Source: Mitsuaria chitosanitabida ATCC BAA-476 = NBRC 102408 (GTDB taxonomy: Bacteria > Pseudomonadota > Gammaproteobacteria > Burkholderiales > Burkholderiaceae_C). From it: DNA of 64,000 nt. The stretch covers positions 1 through 64,000 of the forward strand of contig NZ_BCYP01000039.1 in the NCBI RefSeq assembly GCF_001598255.1. The letters are read 5' to 3'. The translations under genes were made by a program, and so were the position numbers. This document shows positions 21,871-31,139 of the stretch, piece by piece. How positions within the stretch are numbered: position 1 is the stretch's first letter; every line of letters begins with the position of its first letter. A model generated the notes under the pieces. That model did no database searches and had not been told where the DNA came from. It was given only the letters and a program-made list of their open reading frames with translations.

Positions 21871-22281
21871 TCAGAAGACCGGCACATTGAATCGCTCGGC
21901 GGCAGCTCGCAGCCCTTTGTCGACCGTCGCGATCGCGGCACCTGTCTCCATGGCGAGCGCCAGGTAGTGCGCGTCGAAACCCTGCACGTGGTGCTCAAGG
22001 GCAAAGCACACTTGCTCCGAAACGGAGCGCGGGTTGCGACGAAGCCGGACCGCGTGCTGAACGATCAGCTCCGTGGCCGATACGAGCCGCGTGCGACTCC
22101 AACTATCTCGGCGGCTTCGTCGAAGCAACGCATGACTGCACTCCGCGGTCATCACCGCAGGAGCAATCAGCGAGTGCGGCGTGTTGCGTCCATGTTCGGA
22201 CACCCGTGCGCCGTACTCCTCATCCGCCTTCGAATGAGGTGCCACCCAGCTCATGGCGACGCAAGCATCAACGACAACCAT
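21871..22281 (-). CDS. PIN-domain protein, probable VapC-type toxin
   Basis: 136-aa PIN-fold RNase. The acidic active-site residues are present: Asp5 (VVVDACVAMSW), Glu47 (TAECSHALL), Asp103 (FDAHYLALA) and Asp121 (ATVDKGLR). Such proteins cut tRNA or other RNA when freed from an antitoxin. The start overlaps the end of a small upstream gene by 14 bases, the usual layout of antitoxin-toxin pairs. GC is visibly lower than in the flanking genes, which suggests acquisition. The 3' end is 20 bases from the convergent sigma-factor gene. Confidence 0.88.
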   Translation of the reverse strand: MVVVDACVAMSWVAPHSKADEEYGARVSEHGRNTPHSLIAPAVMTAECSHALLRRSRRDSWSRTRLVSATELIVQHAVRLRRNPRSVSEQVCFALEHHVQGFDAHYLALAMETGAAIATVDKGLRAAAERFNVPVF

Positions 22282-22471
22282 AGAGCTCCCTCCCTTCGTT
22301 GATCCACTCGGCGGCGCTCTTCGCATCGTCGGGAAGGGGGTGTTGCATGTCGGGATAACTGGCCACGTAGGCGGCCATGCGCTCGGCCAAGTCGGGGGCA
22401 GGCAAGCCGTCACCCACCCATTCGGCATCGTCATCGCCGGCAGCGGCGAACGCGGGATGCTGTGCATTCAC
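22268..22471 (-). CDS. Probable antitoxin of the PIN toxin (VapB-like position)
   Basis: About 67 aa, acidic (GDDDAEWVGDGLP; HPLPDDAKSAAEWINEGREL), upstream of and overlapping the PIN gene. I chose the GTG at 22471 because TTGGAG lies 6 bases before it; a TTG at 22483 would add four residues. I see no standard AbrB or ribbon-helix-helix motif. The antitoxin role is inferred from position, size and charge. Confidence 0.65.
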   Translation of the reverse strand: MNAQHPAFAAAGDDDAEWVGDGLPAPDLAERMAAYVASYPDMQHPLPDDAKSAAEWINEGRELYGCR

Positions 22472-22627
22472 GGGAAGCTCCAAGAAGCAATGAGAGAGGG
22501 AAGTCTAGGCAGCGATCCGCGCCTCGACGCCTGCAGGAGTTTGCGTTTCACCGCGTGTCTCCAATCGCCACAACCCCGATGAACACGGCCATCCCGGCCG
22601 CCCCTCCCTCAGAACCGTTGGCTCGAT

Positions 22628-24238
22628 TCAGTCAGGCGAGTCGCCCTCGCCCTCCCCGTCGTCGCTGAGTCGGACCTTCTCCGGCGCCGCGCCCTGGCGT
22701 TCCCGCTTGGCGGCGTACATGGCGGCGTCGCTGCGCGCCATCAGCGTCTCCAGCGTGTCGCCGTCCTGGCGCTGCGCCGCTCCGATGCTGATGCTCACGC
22801 GCAAGTCCTCGGACACCGACGTCCAGTCGTGCTTGCGCACCGCCTCGTCCAGGCGGCGGCAGGCCGCCTGCGCGATCTCCTCGCTCGCGCCTCGCAGCAG
22901 CAGCACGAACTCGTCGCCCGCCAGACGCGCCGCCACATCGTGCTCCCGCACGTGCTGGCGCATCAGCCGCGCGATCTGGCTCAGCACCTGATCACCGACC
23001 AGATGCGAGTGCCGGTCGTTCACCTGCTTGAAGTGGTCGACATCGATCAGCGCCAGGCTCACCACGCCGCCCGCCTGCAGCTGCGCGCGCGCATGTGCCT
23101 CGAAGCTGCGTCGGTTCGCGAGGCCCGTCAGCGGGTCTTCCATCGACAGCTTCTCCAGCCGCTGCGCCTCGTCGGCCAGCTGCGCGCGATCGCGCTCGCT
23201 GCGGCGCGCGTCGAGCTGCCATTGCACCGCCTCCTCGCGGCTCGCGAGACTGGCGATCCGCACCCGCGTCTCGCGCTCGCGCAGCGCGCGCATGCGCTGC
23301 AGCGCCCGCTGCGGCTGGCCCTGCTGTTCCTCGATCTGGCTGGCGATCAGCTCGCCCAGCTGCGCCAGCGGCTCGTGCTGCACGGCATCCGCCTGCGTCA
23401 CCAGCTGCGCCGCCGCGCGCCGCGCCTGCGGCCACAGGCGCCGCGCCCAGGCCAGCTCCGCCTGCACCCAGCCGGCCAGCGCGGCCAGCCAGTGCCGCTC
23501 CTGCTCGGGGAGCAGCGTCAGCGCCTGCTGCAGCTCCGGCTGCGCCAGCGCCGACGCGCCTTTCCAGATCTGCGCCAGCGTCTGCATCAGGGTCCACCAG
23601 CACTGCGTCTCCGCATCGCCCTCGGGCAGCAGATGACGCGCGTTGATCAGATGCCCCTCCAGCGCGCCCAGGGGCGGCAGCTGGCCGCGCTGCTCGCGCT
23701 CGCCGGCGTACGACAGCAGCGTGCCCATCGCCAGCCACAGGCAGGCGCCGAGCGGGCTCAGCCGCGGCTTGCAGGCGTTGGCCGCGTCGGCCGCCTGGCG
23801 CAGCACCTCGGCCGCCTTGTCGAAATTGCGCGCCCACACGTGACAGGCGCCCAGGTCCTGCAGCGCGACGACCAGCGCCGCGCCGTCGCCGCGCAGCTGC
23901 GCCAGCCGCAGGCCGAGCAGCGCCGCCTCGATCGCTTCCTCGTGGTGGCCGGCCAGCGAGGCGCTGTGCGCCAGCACCGACAGCGCGCCCGCCTCGCCCG
24001 AGGCGTCGCCCAGGTGCCGGAACAGTCGCGCCGCCAGCTCGCTGCGGCCGCGCGCGTCGCCGGGGCGATGCAGCGCGCGATCGCAGCGCGCCAGATGCAG
24101 CAGCGCCTGCGCCTGGGCCGCCGCGTCCTGGGCCTCGAGCGCCAACAGCAGCCATTCCTCGCCGGGCGCCTGCGCGGCGGCGGCATCGCCGGACTGCAAC
24201 GCGGCGCGAGCGAGCTGGGAGAGGTGATGCAGGTCCAA
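22628..24238 (-). CDS. Soluble TPR-GGDEF diguanylate cyclase
   Basis: About 536 aa with no membrane segment. Residues about 1-330 are helical, Ala/Leu-rich repeats resembling TPRs (EWLLLALEAQDAAAQAQALL and several similar). A short coiled linker and a GGDEF domain (about 365-520) follow. The active-site loop reads AGDEF (about 440-444), with Ala for the first Gly; some AGDEF enzymes are known to be active. The inhibitory site REHD is at the right distance. No ATG fits: a TTG at 24238 is the best start, with GATACC at about 24350 as a possible -10. The frame further upstream overlaps the LysR gene and is not real. Confidence 0.85.
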   Translation of the reverse strand: MDLHHLSQLARAALQSGDAAAAQAPGEEWLLLALEAQDAAAQAQALLHLARCDRALHRPGDARGRSELAARLFRHLGDASGEAGALSVLAHSASLAGHHEEAIEAALLGLRLAQLRGDGAALVVALQDLGACHVWARNFDKAAEVLRQAADAANACKPRLSPLGACLWLAMGTLLSYAGEREQRGQLPPLGALEGHLINARHLLPEGDAETQCWWTLMQTLAQIWKGASALAQPELQQALTLLPEQERHWLAALAGWVQAELAWARRLWPQARRAAAQLVTQADAVQHEPLAQLGELIASQIEEQQGQPQRALQRMRALRERETRVRIASLASREEAVQWQLDARRSERDRAQLADEAQRLEKLSMEDPLTGLANRRSFEAHARAQLQAGGVVSLALIDVDHFKQVNDRHSHLVGDQVLSQIARLMRQHVREHDVAARLAGDEFVLLLRGASEEIAQAACRRLDEAVRKHDWTSVSEDLRVSISIGAAQRQDGDTLETLMARSDAAMYAAKRERQGAAPEKVRLSDDGEGEGDSPD

Positions 24239-24356
24239 GGCGATCGACGGAAGGCTGACGCTGGGGAGGCCCGACCCGCGCGGGCGCGGGACCGGAGGGA
24301 ACGGGGATCGGTGTCGGCAAGCGGCGACCCGGTGGGGATCGCCGCCGGCGACGGTA

Positions 24357-25337
24357 TCAGGACGCCGTGACGTCCGAAGGGGCAGAGGATAGCGGCAACA
24401 GCCGCGGGCCCAGCAGCTCGGCCAGCCATTGCATGAAGACATGGACCCGCCGCGGCAGCTGGCGCCGGTGCGGATAGAGCAGGTGCACCGGCATCGGCGC
24501 GGCCAGGAAGTCCGGCAGCAGCTCGCGCAGCCGGCCGTCCAGCACCTCCCGCTCCAGCCCGTGACGCGGCACCTGGATGATCCCCAGCCCCGCCAGGCAG
24601 GCGGCCGTGTACGCGCCGGAGTCACTCACCGTCAGCGTCCCGGCCATGGGCAGGAAGTGCGTCACGCCGGCCGCGTCGCGCCACTCGAAGCCCGGGCAGC
24701 GCTGGCCCAGCGTGGTCGCGTACTGGACCAGGCGATGGGTGGCCAGGTCCTCCAGCATGCGCGGCTCGCCGTGCCGGGCGAGGTACTCGACGCTGGCGAG
24801 GTTGACCATCTCCATCGCCCCCAGCGGTCGCGCCACCAGCGTCGAGTCGCTCAGCGGTCCGACCCGCAGCACGCAGTCGAAGCCCTCGCGGACCAGGTCC
24901 ACGCGCCGATCGGTACTGCTGAGCTCGATCTCCAGCGCCGGATGCGCGGACAGGAACTCCGGCAGCCGCGGCATCACCACGTCATGCGCGACGCGCATCG
25001 GCATGTCCACCCGCAGCCGGCCGCGCAGCCCGCTGGCCGCCGGCTGGAACAGGGTCTGCATGTCGTCCAGGTCCGCCAGCAGGTCCTTGCAGCGTTCGTA
25101 GCAGGCCTGTCCGTCCTGCGTCAGCTGCACCCGGCGCGTCGTGCGATGGAACAGCCGCGTGCCCAGGCTGGCCTCCAGCCGCTGCACCGCGGTGGAAGCG
25201 CTCGCCTTGGGCAACCCCAGGCTCTGCGCCGCCTGCGTGAAGCTGGCCAGCTCCGCGACGCGGACGAAGACCTGCAGCGTCTCGATCGACGGAACGGGCG
25301 TCGTGGAAGACGACGAAGCGGAGGCGAGATCGCTCAT
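24357..25337 (-). CDS. LysR-family transcriptional regulator
   Basis: 326 aa. The N-terminal winged helix-turn-helix (about 16-75: FVRVAELASFTQAAQSLGLP, HRTTRRVQLTQDG) and LysR substrate-binding domain are complete. It is close to the CrgA/DmlR-like group. It is divergent from a short-chain dehydrogenase gene with 161 bases between, so it most likely controls that gene and itself. Confidence 0.94.
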   Translation of the reverse strand: MSDLASASSSSTTPVPSIETLQVFVRVAELASFTQAAQSLGLPKASASTAVQRLEASLGTRLFHRTTRRVQLTQDGQACYERCKDLLADLDDMQTLFQPAASGLRGRLRVDMPMRVAHDVVMPRLPEFLSAHPALEIELSSTDRRVDLVREGFDCVLRVGPLSDSTLVARPLGAMEMVNLASVEYLARHGEPRMLEDLATHRLVQYATTLGQRCPGFEWRDAAGVTHFLPMAGTLTVSDSGAYTAACLAGLGIIQVPRHGLEREVLDGRLRELLPDFLAAPMPVHLLYPHRRQLPRRVHVFMQWLAELLGPRLLPLSSAPSDVTAS

Positions 25338-25352
25338 TTGTTCACCCTGGAC

Positions 25353-25369
25353 GAACGGTCAAATCGTTC
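25353..25369. promoter_or_regulatory. Candidate LysR binding site between the LysR and SDR genes
   Basis: GAACG-GTCAAAT-CGTTC is a perfect inverted repeat with 5-bp arms and 7-base spacer, 15 bases upstream of the LysR start. A second repeat ATTG-GACGAT-CAAT lies at 25388-25401. The size and place fit LysR recognition and activation sites. Confidence 0.45.
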
Positions 25370-25498
25370 CAAGGCGATTTATACGCCATTGGACGATCAA
25401 TACAGTGCATCCCATCGATTCGGCGCCGTGACACGGCCCCGCCGGACGACTCGCCCTCCCCGATCACCCGGCCACATCGGCCCCCCCAAGGATCCGTC

Positions 25499-26278
25499 AT
25501 GAGCATCACGACCCCCACTTCCGCTTCCCGCGTCGCCCTGATCACCGGCGGCAGCCGCGGCCTGGGCCGCAACGCCGCGCTGCACCTGGCGCGCCGCGGC
25601 GTCGACAGCGTCATCACCTACCGCAGCCGCGCCGACGAGGCGCAGGCGGTGATCGACGAGATTCGCGCCTTGGGCGGCCGCGCCGCCGCGCTCCGGCTGG
25701 ACACCGGCGACAGCGCCTCCTTCCCCGCCTTCGCCGAGGCCCTGCGCGGCGCGCTGCGCGAGCACTGGCAGCGCGACCGCATCGACCACCTGGTCAACAA
25801 CGCCGGCATCGGCGCCCACGCCTCGATCGCCGAGACCACCGAGGCCCAGTTCGACGAGCTGATGCGCGTCCACCTGAAGGGCCCGTTCTTCCTGACGCAG
25901 ACGCTGCTCCAGCTGATCAACGACGGCGGCAGCGTCCTGAACGTCTCCAGCGGCCTGGCCCGATTCGCCCTCCCGGGCTACGGCGCCTATGCCGTGATGA
26001 AGGGCGGCGTCGAGGTGATGAGCCGCTACATGGCCAAGGAGTTCGGCGCCCGCGGCATCCGCGTCAACACGCTGGCCCCCGGCGCCATCGAGACCGACTT
26101 CGGCCATGGCGCCGTGCGCGACAACGCCGAGGTGAATCGGATGGTGGCCTCGGTCACCGCGCTGGGCCGCGCCGGCCTGCCGGACGACATCGGTCCGGTC
26201 GTGGCCTCGCTGCTGGCCGACGACAACCACTGGATCACCGCGCAGCGCATCGAGGCCTCCGGCGGCATGTTCGTCTGA
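25499..26278 (+). CDS. Short-chain dehydrogenase/reductase (SDR)
   Basis: 259-aa classical SDR: cofactor loop TGGSRGLGRNAA, NNAG, catalytic Ser in NVSSGLA, catalytic YAVMK and LAPGAIETDF after the active site. A basic residue after the cofactor loop (TYRSRADEA) favours NADP(H). The substrate is unknown. It is divergently paired with a LysR regulator that probably controls it. Confidence 0.93.
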   Translation: MSITTPTSASRVALITGGSRGLGRNAALHLARRGVDSVITYRSRADEAQAVIDEIRALGGRAAALRLDTGDSASFPAFAEALRGALREHWQRDRIDHLVNNAGIGAHASIAETTEAQFDELMRVHLKGPFFLTQTLLQLINDGGSVLNVSSGLARFALPGYGAYAVMKGGVEVMSRYMAKEFGARGIRVNTLAPGAIETDFGHGAVRDNAEVNRMVASVTALGRAGLPDDIGPVVASLLADDNHWITAQRIEASGGMFV

Positions 26279-26338
26279 GCGGGTCCGCGGCCCTCGCCGG
26301 CGGCGCGCCCGTCCCAGGTCACCGGGGGCCCGCGAGGC

Positions 26339-27208
26339 TCAGGACTTGGGCGCGGCGGGCGTCGCGGCGGCCTGCCCGGCCCGGGCCTCGGCCCGCTCGC
26401 GGCGCTTCCAGCGCCGCCGCGCGTTGAGCCCGCGCAGCGCCAGCATCAGCCGGTCGCGCCAGGCCGGCTGCACGAGCCGGATCCCGCCGTGGAACTCGTA
26501 CTTCGCCCGCACGCGCGTCCCCTCGCAGCCGTACTTGGCCAGGAGGCGGCGCGCGTCGCGCATGGGATCCGCGTCCGGGTTGTTCTTGTAGAGGTCCCCG
26601 CCGCCGATCGGCCGCGTGTGCCACACCGGCGTGTCGTCGATCACCGCGATGCGGTGACCGTCCGGGTTGTCGATCAGCGTGGGCCAGACGAAATCCAGCC
26701 CCCAGCCGATGCGGCTCTCATGGAAGGTGGCGCGGCAGCGCCGCATCGCGTCGCGCGAGAACAGGGGGGCCATCACCTCGACGAAGCCCATGTAGCGCAG
26801 CAGGTAGCCCGGGTGCCGAAGCAGCGTGTCGAAGCTGAAGTAGGACTCGCGCGTCAGCGCGGGCTGCGCCAGCTGCAGGCCGTGCGCATGGAAGAGGTCG
26901 AACATGCGCGACACGGTGGCCGTGTCCACGGCCAGGTCGTCGTCGGGCAGCCAGATCGCGTCGTAGGCGTCCACCAGCTCGGGCTGCTCGTCGAGCAGTT
27001 CCGCGATGCAGGGCCACTTGGGGCCGCGGCGCGCCTCGTAGAGATCGGCCGCGTCCCGGTACAGGTCGGGCACCGCGCCGTAATAGGAGACCAGCAGGTC
27101 GAAGTTGCGATCCTCATCCGCGATCCATTGCGAATGCAGGGAGCGGTCGCCCGCTCGCAGGATCACCAGATTGCGGCGGGGGCGGTGGGGCAAGGACAAC
27201 TTCGGCAT
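26339..27208 (-). CDS. DUF707 family protein
   Basis: 289 aa from an ATG at 27208 (MPKLSLPHRPRRNLVILRAG). It shows RAGDRSLHSQW, YDAIWLPDDDLAVDT and a DDTPVWHTRPIGGGDLY-type segment, which mark the DUF707 family (plant and bacterial proteins with a glycosyltransferase-like look). The DDD cluster resembles a metal/nucleotide-sugar site, but no activity is established. It is monocistronic, convergent with the SDR gene and downstream of the liv operon. Confidence 0.85.
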   Translation of the reverse strand: MPKLSLPHRPRRNLVILRAGDRSLHSQWIADEDRNFDLLVSYYGAVPDLYRDAADLYEARRGPKWPCIAELLDEQPELVDAYDAIWLPDDDLAVDTATVSRMFDLFHAHGLQLAQPALTRESYFSFDTLLRHPGYLLRYMGFVEVMAPLFSRDAMRRCRATFHESRIGWGLDFVWPTLIDNPDGHRIAVIDDTPVWHTRPIGGGDLYKNNPDADPMRDARRLLAKYGCEGTRVRAKYEFHGGIRLVQPAWRDRLMLALRGLNARRRWKRRERAEARAGQAAATPAAPKS

Positions 27209-27297
27209 CACGGTCAGCGCTTGCACGGCGGGGGCCGCGCGACATCCGCGCATTCAAGCCGCAAAGCGTATCCCTGATATCGCCGCCTGGTACCCGA

Positions 27298-27327
27298 ACT
27301 GACACTTTTGGAGGCAAAAGTATCAGT
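27298..27327 (-). terminator. Hairpin after the liv operon
   Basis: ACTGA-C-ACTTTTG / GAGG / CAAAAGT-A-TCAGT: 13-bp arms with one mismatch and a 4-base loop, about 80 bases downstream of livF. It is AT-rich for this genome and has no real T-run, so it may be a terminator or a protein-binding palindrome for the DUF707 gene. Confidence 0.4.
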
Positions 27328-27404
27328 TTGGACTCATTGATCCCGCGAACCGGGGAGTCCCAACGCACCACGCTGTGGCGTGCGGCGTACACCGCACGCC
27401 CCCG

Positions 27405-28127
<723 letters not shown>

Positions 28128-28142
28128 GTCGTCGCGCCCTCC

Positions 28143-30143
28143 TCAACCCGCCTGGCCGCCGAGGTAGGCCTCGATCACCTTGGGATCGGCCTGCACCTGC
28201 GCGGGCTTGCCCTCGGCGATCTTCTGGCCGAAGTCCAGCACCGACACCGTGTCGCAGATGCCCATCACCACGTCCATGTGGTGCTCGATCAGGATCACCG
28301 TGATGCCGTGGTCGCGGATCTTGCCGATGATGCGCATCAGCTCCTTGATGTCGGGCGCGGTCAGCCCCGCCGCCGGCTCATCCAGCAGCAACAGCTGCGG
28401 ATCCAGCGCCAGCGCCCGGGCGATCTCGAGCAGACGCTGCTTCCCGTACGGGAGGTTGCGCGCCTCCTCGAAAGCCAGGTCGGCCAGGCCGACGAACTCC
28501 AGCAGGCTGAGCGCGCGGGCCCGCGCCTTGGCGTCCTCCGCGTTGTAGCGCGGCGAGTGCAATGCCACCTGCAGCAGGTTGGCGCCGAAGCTGTGATGCA
28601 GCGCCACCATCACGTTGTGCAGCGCGCTCATCTCGCCGAAGAGCTGCACGTTCTGGAAGGTCCGCGCGATGCCCGACAGCGCGATGTCCGACGACGTGCG
28701 CCCCACCAGCGAGCGCTCGCCGAACTTCAGGTCGCCCGCGGTGGGCACGTAGATGCCGGTGAGCACATTCATCATCGTGCTCTTGCCCGAGCCGTTCGGC
28801 CCGATCAGCCCGTGCACCGTGCCGCGCCGCACCTGCAGGTCCACGTTGTTCAGCGCCTTCAGGCCGCCGAACTGCATCAGCACGCCGCGCGCGTCGATCA
28901 GCACCTGGCCCGCGCCGCGCCCCTCCCCGGCGGCAGCGATGGCGTCGGCGGGCTTCTCGGCCACCGGGCCGCCCTCGCCCACCGGCTTGGCCTTCATGTG
29001 GAAGGCGCCGCGCACGAAGCCCACGATGCCGTCCTGCAGGTAGTACACGACGAACAGCGTGATCAAGCCGAAGATCGACAGCCGCCAGTCGGTCATGGTC
29101 TGCAGCACGAAGGACAGCGCCGCCAGCGCGATGCTGCCGATCACCGGGATGGCCGCCTGCGTCGCGCCGATCTTGCCGCGCCGCAGCGCGATCACCGTCA
29201 CCACCGTCACCAGCACCGCGAAGGCCACCGACACGTAGCGGAACAGCTGCAGGTCGTCGAGCAGCTTGGGCAGCAGCACGATGATCGCGGCGCCCAGCAG
29301 CGCGCCGGTGCGGGTCTTGCGGCCGCCCATGATGATGGCCAGCAGGAACATCACCGTCAGCTCGAAGTTGTAGGTGTTGGGCGAGATGTACTGCTCCGAA
29401 TAGGCGTACAGCGCGCCCGCCAGCCCCGCGAGTCCGGCACTCACGACGAAGGCGTAGACCTTGTAGCGATAGACCGAGACCCCCATGCAGTCCGAGGCCA
29501 CCGGGCTGCCGCGCAGCGCCTCGAAGGCCCGGCCCAGGTGTGATCGCAAGACCCGGTGAACGAAGACCAGCGACGCGATCAGCAGCACGGCGACCAGCCA
29601 GTAGAACTCGGTCTCGTCGAGCTGGTGTCCGAGCAGCTTGGGCTTGGTGAGCGTGATGCCCATGGGCCCGTTGGTCAGGAAGTCCATCTCGTTGATCAGG
29701 ATCTGGATGATGGTGCCGAAGGCCAGGGTCACCATCGCCAGATAGGGGCCGGTCACGCGCAGCGCCGGCAGCGCCAGCAGTGCGCCGAAGCCCGCGGTGA
29801 CGCCGACCGCCACGGGCAGCGTCACCAGCACCCAGAGGTTGAACTTGGTGATCAGCACGCCGGCCGTGTAGGCGCCGATGCCGAACAGACCCGCGTGACC
29901 CAGCGACACCTGACCGGTGTAGCCCACCACGATGTCCAGACCGAACAGCACGATCGCGTAGATCATGATGGTCTCGACCAGGTGGATGTAATACGGGTTG
30001 CCTGACACCAGCGGGAAGGCGAACAGCGCGATCACCGCGAGGATCGCGCCGACCGCCTTCTTCGGATCGATGCGGGGACGCGCGGCGGTCGGGCTCGCGG
30101 TGGCCGTGGACGACGACGAGGAGTTGGAGGACGTGGTGCTCAT
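28143..30143 (-). CDS. Fused LivM permease and LivG ATPase
   Basis: One 666-aa protein does the work of two. Residues about 28-320 are the LivM permease (GYTGQVSLGHAGLFGIGAY; LRGSPVASDCMGV). Two further hydrophobic segments follow (about 330-378). From about 413 it is a LivG ATPase: Walker A GPNGSGKST (448-456), signature LPYGKQRLLEIARAL and Walker B LLLLDEPAAGL. The linker (about 385-412) is Gly/Ala/Glu-rich. The N-terminal 25 residues are Ser/Thr-rich. It is 4 bases after livH. No frameshift is needed: it is one continuous frame. Confidence 0.93.
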   Translation of the reverse strand: MSTTSSNSSSSSTATASPTAARPRIDPKKAVGAILAVIALFAFPLVSGNPYYIHLVETIMIYAIVLFGLDIVVGYTGQVSLGHAGLFGIGAYTAGVLITKFNLWVLVTLPVAVGVTAGFGALLALPALRVTGPYLAMVTLAFGTIIQILINEMDFLTNGPMGITLTKPKLLGHQLDETEFYWLVAVLLIASLVFVHRVLRSHLGRAFEALRGSPVASDCMGVSVYRYKVYAFVVSAGLAGLAGALYAYSEQYISPNTYNFELTVMFLLAIIMGGRKTRTGALLGAAIIVLLPKLLDDLQLFRYVSVAFAVLVTVVTVIALRRGKIGATQAAIPVIGSIALAALSFVLQTMTDWRLSIFGLITLFVVYYLQDGIVGFVRGAFHMKAKPVGEGGPVAEKPADAIAAAGEGRGAGQVLIDARGVLMQFGGLKALNNVDLQVRRGTVHGLIGPNGSGKSTMMNVLTGIYVPTAGDLKFGERSLVGRTSSDIALSGIARTFQNVQLFGEMSALHNVMVALHHSFGANLLQVALHSPRYNAEDAKARARALSLLEFVGLADLAFEEARNLPYGKQRLLEIARALALDPQLLLLDEPAAGLTAPDIKELMRIIGKIRDHGITVILIEHHMDVVMGICDTVSVLDFGQKIAEGKPAQVQADPKVIEAYLGGQAG

Positions 30144-30147
30144 GTCG

Positions 30148-31023
30148 TCAGACCTTCTTGATCGCGGTCTTGCCGAACAGGCCGGCCGGCTTGAGCGCCA
30201 GCACGATCAGCAGCAGCACCAGGCCCGGCACGTCCTTGTAGCCGGTGGAGAGATAGAAGCCGGTGGTCGTCTCGGCGATGCCCAGGATGATCCCGCCGAC
30301 GATGATGCCCATGCCCGAGGTCAGCCCGCCGATGATGGCCACCGCGAAGGCCTTCAGCCCCAGCACCGCGCCCATGGTGGCGCCGGTGAGCGTGAGCGGC
30401 GCGATCAGCACGCCGGCGAAGGCCGCGGTCAGCGAGGACAGCGCGTAGGAGAAGGTGATCACCATCCCCGTGTTGATACCCATCAGCTTGGCGGCGTCGC
30501 GGTCGTTGAAGGTCGCGACCACCGCGCGGCCGTAGATCGAGCGGCGGTTGAAGAGCTCCACCGCCAGCATCATCAGCAGCGCGCCGACGACCACGAGGAT
30601 CTCCATCGGCAGCACGTTGGCGCCGAGGAGCTTGATCGGGGCTTCGGGCAGCGGGGAGGGGAACTTCAGGTCGTCGCGGCCCCAGACGTTCTCGGCCACG
30701 TTCTTGAAGATGATGCCCAGCGCGATGGTGGACATGATCCAGCCGAACTCGGACTTGATCTTGATGGCGGGCCGCACGCCGATGCGTTCGACGAAGGCGC
30801 CCTGCAGCGCGCCGAACAGGCACACCAGCGGGATCATGAGCCAGTAGTTGACGCCGTGGCCGACCAGGGTCAGGCCCACCAGGGCGCCCAGCATCAGCGC
30901 GTCGCCCTGGCCGAAGTTCAGGGTGTCGGAGGTGGAGAAGGTCAGCTGGTAGCCGAAGGCGATGACCGCGTAGATCATGCCGAGCGCGATACCGCTGAAC
31001 ACCAGTTGGGTCAGGATCTGCAT
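30148..31023 (-). CDS. livH: Branched-chain amino acid ABC transporter permease
   Basis: 291-aa inner-membrane permease with about eight hydrophobic segments. It has LVFSGIALGMIYAVIAFGYQ at the start and GRAVVATFNDRDAAKLMGIN, the cytoplasmic loop typical of LivH. It sits between the binding-protein gene and the fused permease-ATPase. Confidence 0.95.
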   Translation of the reverse strand: MQILTQLVFSGIALGMIYAVIAFGYQLTFSTSDTLNFGQGDALMLGALVGLTLVGHGVNYWLMIPLVCLFGALQGAFVERIGVRPAIKIKSEFGWIMSTIALGIIFKNVAENVWGRDDLKFPSPLPEAPIKLLGANVLPMEILVVVGALLMMLAVELFNRRSIYGRAVVATFNDRDAAKLMGINTGMVITFSYALSSLTAAFAGVLIAPLTLTGATMGAVLGLKAFAVAIIGGLTSGMGIIVGGIILGIAETTTGFYLSTGYKDVPGLVLLLIVLALKPAGLFGKTAIKKV

Positions 31024-31052
31024 GGGAATCCGGAACTGCTGGATTGAACGAA

Positions 31053-31130
31053 GGAGCCGTCGCGAGGACGGCTCCCGGAATCATGGCCCGGGACGGCGGC
31101 CGAAGCGGACACGGCCGCGCGAGGCGGCCG
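31053..31130 (-). promoter_or_regulatory. Two hairpins between the binding-protein gene and livH
   Basis: A 9-bp stem GGAGCCGTC/GACGGCTCC with loop GCGAG (31053-31075) and a 7-bp stem CGGCCGC/GCGGCCG with the same GCGAG loop (31112-31130) fill the 116-base gap. Such hairpins often protect the binding-protein message or attenuate the downstream genes, giving more binding protein than permease. Neither has a T-run. Confidence 0.55.
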
Positions 31131-31139
31131 TTCCTGGAA

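Noticed and set aside
24239-24625. N-terminal extension of the TPR-GGDEF protein
   Set aside because: It overlaps the 3' part of the LysR gene in another frame and has no conserved sequence.
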